The position numbers and the translations under genes were made by a program. The notes under the pieces are model-generated. The model saw only the letters and a program-made list of their open reading frames with translations. It did no database searches and had not been told where the DNA came from. A DNA stretch of 54,626 nt from Acidobacteriota bacterium (GTDB taxonomy: Bacteria > Acidobacteriota > Terriglobia > Acidiferrales > 2-02-FULL-67-57), in the NCBI GenBank assembly GCA_022571295.1, contig JACZYA010000005.1, forward strand, positions 1 to 54,626, written 5' to 3'. Every line of letters starts with the position of its first letter. Position 1 is the first letter of the stretch. Shown one piece after another: positions 50,269 to 54,626 of this stretch.

Positions 50269-50296
50269 TGTATACCAACCTGCCCGGCGCTGGCAA
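50269..50296 (-). promoter_or_regulatory. Promoter for the Oar-like receptor, overlapping a short palindrome
   Basis: On the minus strand TTGCCA (50296-50291), 16 bp, TATACA (50274-50269), about 105 bp before the ATG. GGTTGTATACCAACC (50266-50280), a 5-bp inverted pair, covers the -10. Confidence 0.5.
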
Positions 50297-50331
50297 GGCA
50301 AAAGTGGATCACACCACCCCCCCCCGGTTCT

Positions 50332-50610
50332 TCAACCGTGCGAGCGCTGGTTCATCCCCTGTCCCGTCTTCAGCGGGGCCTGCTCTAGCCGGCGGCGGAA
50401 TTGCTCCCTGTCCAGACGGTGCTTGGCCACTTTGCGACCGTCGAGGAAGATAACGGGGATGTCGTGGCCGTACCGCGCCCGCAAAGCCTCGTCAGAATCG
50501 ATGTCCACTTCCCGAAAAGTAAAGTGGAATTCATCCCGCAGCGGCATCAACACCTTCTTGGCTTCGTCGCACAGATGGCAGCCCGCGCGTGTGTACAGGA
50601 CAACTTCCAT
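50332..50610 (-). CDS. Glutaredoxin-like thiol protein (DUF836 type)
   Basis: 92-residue thioredoxin-fold protein with the redox pair in YTRAGCHLCDEAK near the N-terminus, the cis-Pro in DIPVIFLDG, and a C-terminal helix DREQFRRRLEQA. Such single-domain proteins reduce disulfides in the cytoplasm; partners are unknown. AAGCGGGGGAGGTTGC precedes the start. The stop is 79 bp from the gmhA stop-side neighbour upstream, and both are on the minus strand. Confidence 0.83.
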   Translation of the reverse strand: MEVVLYTRAGCHLCDEAKKVLMPLRDEFHFTFREVDIDSDEALRARYGHDIPVIFLDGRKVAKHRLDREQFRRRLEQAPLKTGQGMNQRSHG

Positions 50611-50689
50611 GCAACCTCCCCCGCTTGAGAAAACTGAGAAACTGGAGCGCAGCGTTCGGGCACGCGCACAAAATTATTCCCGGAGCTGC

Positions 50690-51286
50690 CTACTCGGTTC
50701 CGAACAGGATGCGCTCCACCAACTCGCAATACATGTGTCCCAGCAGGCTGTGCGTTTCCTGTATCCGCTGCGTATCTTCCGACGGCACCGCCAGCAGCAA
50801 GTCTACCCGGCCGGCCAATTCGCCGCCGCCTTTCCCTGTCCACGCCACCGTGTAGCACCGCCGGGCCCGGGCCGCATCCACCGCACGGATGACGTTGGGC
50901 GAGCGGCCACTGGTGCTGATGGCAATCACCACATCGTTCGCCTGAGCAAAAGCCTCCACCTGACGCACAAAGATTTCCTCAAAACCGGTGTCGTTCGGCA
51001 CCGCGGTAAGAATCGAACTGTTGGTGGTGAGAGCCATCGCCGGCAACGCCTTGCGCTGGAGCCGAAACCGGCCCACCAGCTCAGCCGCAACGTGCTGGGC
51101 GTCGGCGGCGCTGCCCCCATTTCCCATCAGCAGCACTTTGTTGCCCTGCCCGTACGCGGCTACCGTACGCTCCGCCAGTGTCCACACCGCCTCCAGGAAC
51201 TCCGGCGAGAGGCTGCGTTTGACCGCGCAGCTTTCTTCAACCTGTTGCCGCAACAACTCCAGCCCGGCTTTCTTTGAGAGTGTCAT
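50690..51286 (-). CDS. gmhA: Sedoheptulose 7-phosphate isomerase-like SIS protein
   Basis: 198-residue SIS-domain enzyme that makes D-glycero-D-manno-heptose 7-phosphate, the first step of ADP-heptose synthesis. Key stretches are MGNGGSAADAQHVAAELVGRF, ALTTNSSILTAVPND, AISTSGRSPNVIRAV, and THSLLGHMYCELVE. The start MTLSKKAG at 51286 is preferred over the 21-residue extension to 51349. A good minus-strand promoter (51361-51388) lies upstream. It complements the heptose kinase and heptosyltransferase at 21-23 kb. A DiaA-like SIS protein is the main alternative. Confidence 0.84.
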   Translation of the reverse strand: MTLSKKAGLELLRQQVEESCAVKRSLSPEFLEAVWTLAERTVAAYGQGNKVLLMGNGGSAADAQHVAAELVGRFRLQRKALPAMALTTNSSILTAVPNDTGFEEIFVRQVEAFAQANDVVIAISTSGRSPNVIRAVDAARARRCYTVAWTGKGGGELAGRVDLLLAVPSEDTQRIQETHSLLGHMYCELVERILFGTE

Positions 51287-51360
51287 CCGTTGTCTTTCCC
51301 TTTGCGGCCTTTTCTTCTCAAGCTCCGTTCTCGGAAGTAAGAGAACCAATCGGTGCAGCG

Positions 51361-51388
51361 ATTATACAAAAAAGAAAAAATATCCCAA
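51361..51388 (-). promoter_or_regulatory. Promoter for gmhA
   Basis: Minus strand TTGGGA (51388-51383), 16 bp, perfect TATAAT (51366-51361), about 75 bp before the ATG. Confidence 0.55.
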
Positions 51389-51428
51389 GAGAAAGCCCGC
51401 TGGTGGCCTGCTGAGCGCGGACGGCGTA

Positions 51429-51457
51429 TTGACCTTCGATTGAACGGCCAGTATAAA
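51429..51457 (+). promoter_or_regulatory. Promoter for rfbD
   Basis: TTGACC, 17 bp, TATAAA, ending 54 bp before the ATG. It is back to back with the gmhA promoter, 40 bp away. Confidence 0.65.
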
Positions 51458-51511
51458 CTTGTTGCTTCACCAGACTGCCAACCAAGAACGCCGGCGGAGG
51501 GCACAGGCATC

Positions 51512-52366
51512 ATGCGGATTCTCCTTTTCGGGGCCAACGGTCAGCTTGCCCAAGACCTCAAAGTAGCCTTGACGGAAGACGAAGTCATCGGCCTGACCCA
51601 CGGGGAGATCGATATCCGCGACTACCCCGCCGTCGAAGCCGCAGCGAAGAAACATCAGCCGGACTGCCTGTTGAACACCGCCGCCTTCCACCGCGTGGAC
51701 GAGTGCGAAGACCAAGTGGAGCCGAGCTTTGCCGTCAACGCTGCCGGTGTCCACAACTTGGTGCGTGTCGCCAATCAGTGCGGGGCTGTGCTGGTTCACT
51801 TCAGCACCGACTACGTCTTTGAAGGCGTGCAACGAAAACCCCGGGTGGAAACCGACGCGCCCAACCCGCAGTCCATCTACGCCCTGTCGAAGCTGGCGGG
51901 GGAGCTGATCGTCCGCCGCTACGCCCAGAAGTATTTTCTCATTCGCACCTGCGGCCTCTACGGGCGGGCGGGCAGCGGCGGCAAGGGCGGCAACTTCGTC
52001 GAGACCATGCTGCGGCTGGCACGCGCAGGGAAACCCATCCGGGTGGTCAGCGATCAGGTACTCACTCCCACCAACACCAAGGACCTGGCGGAAAAATTGG
52101 CGCCGTTGCTCCACACCAACAAGTACGGCCTCTACCACATGACCAACGCGGGAGAATGCAGTTGGTGCGACTTCGCCGCTGAAATCTTTCGTTTGGCCGG
52201 CCTGACGCCCGACCTGCAACCCACCACCAGCGCCGCCTTCGGCGCCAAGGCCCGTCGCCCGGCCTACTCCGTCCTCGACAACCTGGCCTACCGCAACGCC
52301 AGCTTTGCTGATTTTCGACCCTGGCAGGAAGCCCTGGCCGATTACATGCGAACCGCTAAACCCTGA
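51512..52366 (+). CDS. rfbD: dTDP-4-dehydrorhamnose reductase-like protein
   Basis: 284-residue extended short-chain dehydrogenase for the last step of dTDP-L-rhamnose synthesis. Evidence is MRILLFGANGQLAQDL (NADPH loop), EIDIRDYPAV, LNTAAFHRVDECE, HFSTDYVFEG, the catalytic YALSKLAGE (Tyr-x3-Lys) and LYGRAGSGGKGGNFVETML. The start at 51512 matches the conserved N-terminus; the upstream frame is promoter. GGAGG lies about 12 bp before it. rfbA, rfbB and rfbC are not in the window. A general NDP-sugar reductase is the alternative. Confidence 0.85.
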   Translation: MRILLFGANGQLAQDLKVALTEDEVIGLTHGEIDIRDYPAVEAAAKKHQPDCLLNTAAFHRVDECEDQVEPSFAVNAAGVHNLVRVANQCGAVLVHFSTDYVFEGVQRKPRVETDAPNPQSIYALSKLAGELIVRRYAQKYFLIRTCGLYGRAGSGGKGGNFVETMLRLARAGKPIRVVSDQVLTPTNTKDLAEKLAPLLHTNKYGLYHMTNAGECSWCDFAAEIFRLAGLTPDLQPTTSAAFGAKARRPAYSVLDNLAYRNASFADFRPWQEALADYMRTAKP

Positions 52367-52372
52367 GCACTC

Positions 52373-54211
52373 TTAGGGCGCGCGCTTGGCCTCGAAGCTA
52401 TGCGCCCAACGCCGCACGGAAGCTGTCTCCCAATCCTCCATGAAATACCATTCGACCCGCAGCTTGGGGTCGGTGGCCACGTCCGTGACTTGAACGTGGA
52501 CAAAGCCAGCTTGGCGGAGAGAATCCACCAGTTCTGCCTCACCCTGCTCATCGCGATAGAAAACGTTTCCGAGCGCAACGATGTCGTCCGCGAAGGGGCC
52601 GCTGCCGAACTCATGCAGGGTGAACCGCTGGTCGTGCGTCTGGTAGCGGCTGTGCCAGATGAAGTGCCGGTCGCCCGAGACGAAATAAACGTTCTTCAGC
52701 TCTTCGCGCTGCAAGGCCTCCAGGAAGCGGGCCAACTCTTGCCGGAAGCGCCGCACGTGGTTATCCGCCTTGCGTCGCACGGGCCGGAGCGAGAGCTCCG
52801 GATAAATATCTTGGCCGGGCCCCAGCACCGGCGTGGGGGAAACGATGATCTTGAAATAGGCGTCGCTGCTCTTGAGCGATTCCATCAGCCAGGAAAACTG
52901 CTTCTGGCCCCAGCCTTCCTCCACTGAGGGTGCGCCGCAGTAGTCCGGGTAGTACAGGTGCCCATCATACCGGCCCTCTTGGGGCGCGCTGAGGCCTTCC
53001 AGTTTGTACCGCTCCAGTTCCCGCCCGTTGGGATAGCGGCATTCGCGCGACTCCAATAGCCAGACTTGCAACCCGCGTCCCCAGCGGAAAGTGCGGTAGG
53101 GCGCGGCTTGCGGTCCGCGCTCGACGGGGTGCATCTCCTCGAAAATCTTTTTCCCCAGCAACGGCCCCGGCGGCCCGCGGTAATACTTGCCGATTTGCCG
53201 ATAGAAGCGCGGCGGCGAAGTCTGGGCGCTGAAGACCGGATCGGCATCGTTGAAGCGCCAGTCGTGGTCGTCCTTCAGGAAATAAGCGGGGAATTGCCGG
53301 AAAAACTCCTGCGCTAGAGGAAGAAGATAGTTGTCAAAGTAGCGGGCGCGCATGCCGCGGGGTTGGTGCTCGGGCCGGCTGCGGTAGCCAGAACCTTGCT
53401 TGTCCAGATAAACCGTGTCGCCATTGAGGATGGCAAAATCGAAGGAGAGCGCCCCCGCCTTCACCCGCTCCAGCAGGCCGCGAAACATGCGGAACCCTTG
53501 CGCCGGCCACACGCCTTCCTCCAGGTCTTTCAACACGGCATGATTAAAGCAAGTGGTGGCAATGAAGCTGACGTCGCGCAGGTCACTCGGCTCGGGTGCG
53601 GTCGCAAAGCGGTGGACTTGCCCCGCGCGCACGAGGTCGGCTTCTTCCCCTTTGATCCACAAACGAAAGTGGTATGGAGTCGATGGCCTGAGCGAAGTAA
53701 GCCGCAGATGAACCGAATAGTCGGTCGCCTGCGCTTTATCGATGAGCGCCTGCTGGTCCGGGTTGTGCGGGTTCGTCAGGGGAGACAGGTCTTGCGGAAC
53801 TCGGACCCAAGCCGTGAATTTACTGCCGACCTGCGTTTGCTTGTATTGGTCAAAGTCGGCTTGCGAGAGCGGGCGAGGAACCGGTTGCTTCAACTCAGAA
53901 GTGCTGTACTCAATTCGGACCCAGCCCGACTTTCCCCGATAATTTCGGTCGGCGTAGTCCTGGCGGAGCAACGCCTCCGCCGGCTGGCTGAGCAGGTAAC
54001 TGTGAATCACAGCCGAGCTCGGCCCCACCTCGCCCACCTTCGCGCCCACGCTGGCAAAAGGGGGGCCGCTGACTTCCGGCAGCGGCTGAGTCCGCCGGGC
54101 CTTCTCGGGCCGCCGCGTGCTCCAGAGCGCGACCAGGCCGGCCACCAGCACCACGGCCAGAACAAGAAGTTTTCCTGCCGTGCTCCGACTTAGCGCTCTC
54201 AAAGCCATCAC
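52373..54211 (-). CDS. PhoD-like metallophosphatase, membrane-anchored
   Basis: 612-residue extracytoplasmic phosphatase of the PhoD/DUF7800-like group. An N-terminal helix (LLVLAVVLVAGLVALW) is followed by a beta-sandwich domain (about 45-195) and the metallophosphatase core: SFIATTCF, LNGDTVYLD, YFLKDDHDW, and VSGDRHFIW near the C-terminus, which supply Asp, His and Asn-type metal ligands. PhoD enzymes hydrolyse phosphodiesters and monoesters with iron and calcium. Exported by the Tat or Sec route; no twin-arginine motif is clear. It converges with rfbD, 6 bp apart. Confidence 0.8.
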   Translation of the reverse strand: MMALRALSRSTAGKLLVLAVVLVAGLVALWSTRRPEKARRTQPLPEVSGPPFASVGAKVGEVGPSSAVIHSYLLSQPAEALLRQDYADRNYRGKSGWVRIEYSTSELKQPVPRPLSQADFDQYKQTQVGSKFTAWVRVPQDLSPLTNPHNPDQQALIDKAQATDYSVHLRLTSLRPSTPYHFRLWIKGEEADLVRAGQVHRFATAPEPSDLRDVSFIATTCFNHAVLKDLEEGVWPAQGFRMFRGLLERVKAGALSFDFAILNGDTVYLDKQGSGYRSRPEHQPRGMRARYFDNYLLPLAQEFFRQFPAYFLKDDHDWRFNDADPVFSAQTSPPRFYRQIGKYYRGPPGPLLGKKIFEEMHPVERGPQAAPYRTFRWGRGLQVWLLESRECRYPNGRELERYKLEGLSAPQEGRYDGHLYYPDYCGAPSVEEGWGQKQFSWLMESLKSSDAYFKIIVSPTPVLGPGQDIYPELSLRPVRRKADNHVRRFRQELARFLEALQREELKNVYFVSGDRHFIWHSRYQTHDQRFTLHEFGSGPFADDIVALGNVFYRDEQGEAELVDSLRQAGFVHVQVTDVATDPKLRVEWYFMEDWETASVRRWAHSFEAKRAP

Positions 54212-54535
54212 AGAGCTTCTACCTTCCCAGAGGCACCCCTGGGCGTCAAGGAGAGCACTGCCCAGGGGGATGAACTAAGACCGTATTGCTCTGGTGGTGA
54301 TGATAGTGCCGGCGATTAGCCAAGGTACCGGCAGGGCAGGGTTTTAACCCTGCCGTTGTGTGCTGCCCTCCCAGCGGCTTCAGCCCCTGAGGGCCCCAGC
54401 GGCTGAAACCGCACATATTTGGATAGCATGCTACGGCACGGCTAAAGCCGTGCCCTGACGGGGGAGCGGGAAACGCCGTAAAGGAAAGTAAAAAACTGCG
54501 CCGAACTCTATTTGACTAACATCGGAGGATTCCTT
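54212..54535. repeat. 324-bp gap with CTAAAG/TTAA/CTTCAG-type hairpins
   Basis: At least four stem-loops: GGCAGGGTTTTAACCCTGCC near 54335-54354, GCGGCTTCAGCCCCTG near 54374, CAGCGGCTGAAACCGC near 54398, and GGCACGGCTAAAGCCGTGCC (54434-54453). They belong to the same family as the hairpins at 588-737 and 1256-1409. No gene is seen until 54536. Confidence 0.7.
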
Positions 54536-54626
54536 ATGGTAAGGGCTATGGCCCACAGGCCGGAGGGGGGATTGCGCGTGCGCTGCTTATTCTTGGCGGG
54601 GGTGGCTTTTGTTCTGGCGCTCCCCG
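54536..54626 (+). CDS. Start of an exported protein, 3' end outside window
   Basis: The last 91 bases open a frame from ATG 54536, with GGAGG 7 bp upstream. The visible residues are MVRAMAHRPEGGLRVR followed by a hydrophobic stretch CLFLAGVAFVLALP, a typical signal peptide. Nothing more can be said. Confidence 0.6.
   Translation, partial: MVRAMAHRPEGGLRVRCLFLAGVAFVLALP

Overview
The window is GC-rich, densely coded bacterial DNA with about 50 protein genes on both strands and no rRNA, tRNA or CRISPR array that I could see. The best guess is an Acidobacteriota chromosome, probably from an environmental genome. The reasons are a roughly 1,300-residue Oar-type TonB-dependent receptor with an N-terminal carboxypeptidase-regulatory domain, a DUF5667-like secreted protein, LPS-heptose genes (so a Gram-negative envelope), a futalosine-pathway menaquinone gene, and intergenic spaces full of hairpin repeats. 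The taxonomy is inference.

Layout. 1-2859 (minus): cysM, mec, cysO and a truncated moeB, a sulfur-carrier-protein route to cysteine. 3017-9829: an orphan LolD-type ATPase, small unknown proteins, a stand-alone receiver domain, a lipoprotein, bioY, an NTF2-fold protein, a class A beta-lactamase homologue, a secreted protein and mqnD. 9839-11822: methionine synthase split into two adjacent genes. 11965-21358: DUF5667-like protein, gamma-glutamyltransferase, a TIM-barrel isomerase, asnS, an arginase remnant, an OmpA-family protein, ddl and a small membrane protein. 21355-23680 (minus): Trm112-like protein, heptosyltransferase and heptose kinase. 23838-26658: folD, coaE and an HtrA protease. 26980-30894 (minus): etfB, etfA and the ETF:quinone oxidoreductase gene, with a GIY-YIG nuclease cassette between etfA and the oxidoreductase. 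30937-36147 (minus): the yceD-rpmF-plsX-fabD-fabG-acpP-fabF operon without fabH. 36398-46292: dGTPase, a TPR protein, an RND efflux adaptor and pump, a GAF/HD-GYP protein and rmuC. 46307-54626: the Oar-like receptor, a glutaredoxin-like protein, gmhA, rfbD, a PhoD-like phosphatase and the start of an exported protein.

The most unusual content lies between genes. (a) A roughly 120-140 bp element with GGTAGTG/CACTACC ends encloses 9-bp hairpins whose stems change by compensatory substitution from copy to copy (13025-13143, 17466-17605, 36224-36352, plus a decayed copy near 20607). (b) A small GIY-YIG nuclease gene sits exactly between two inverted copies of a repeat of the type TCATTCTGAGCGAAGCGAAG. 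The repeats supply its Shine-Dalgarno-like sequence and its stop codon, and the same repeat forms inverted pairs elsewhere in the window. (c) Many hairpins share a loop of the CTAAAG/TTGAAA/CTTCAG type on variable stems. Two such hairpins form the 3' ends of the cysO and mec reading frames, and cysO looks one base away from ending exactly at its functional Gly-Gly.
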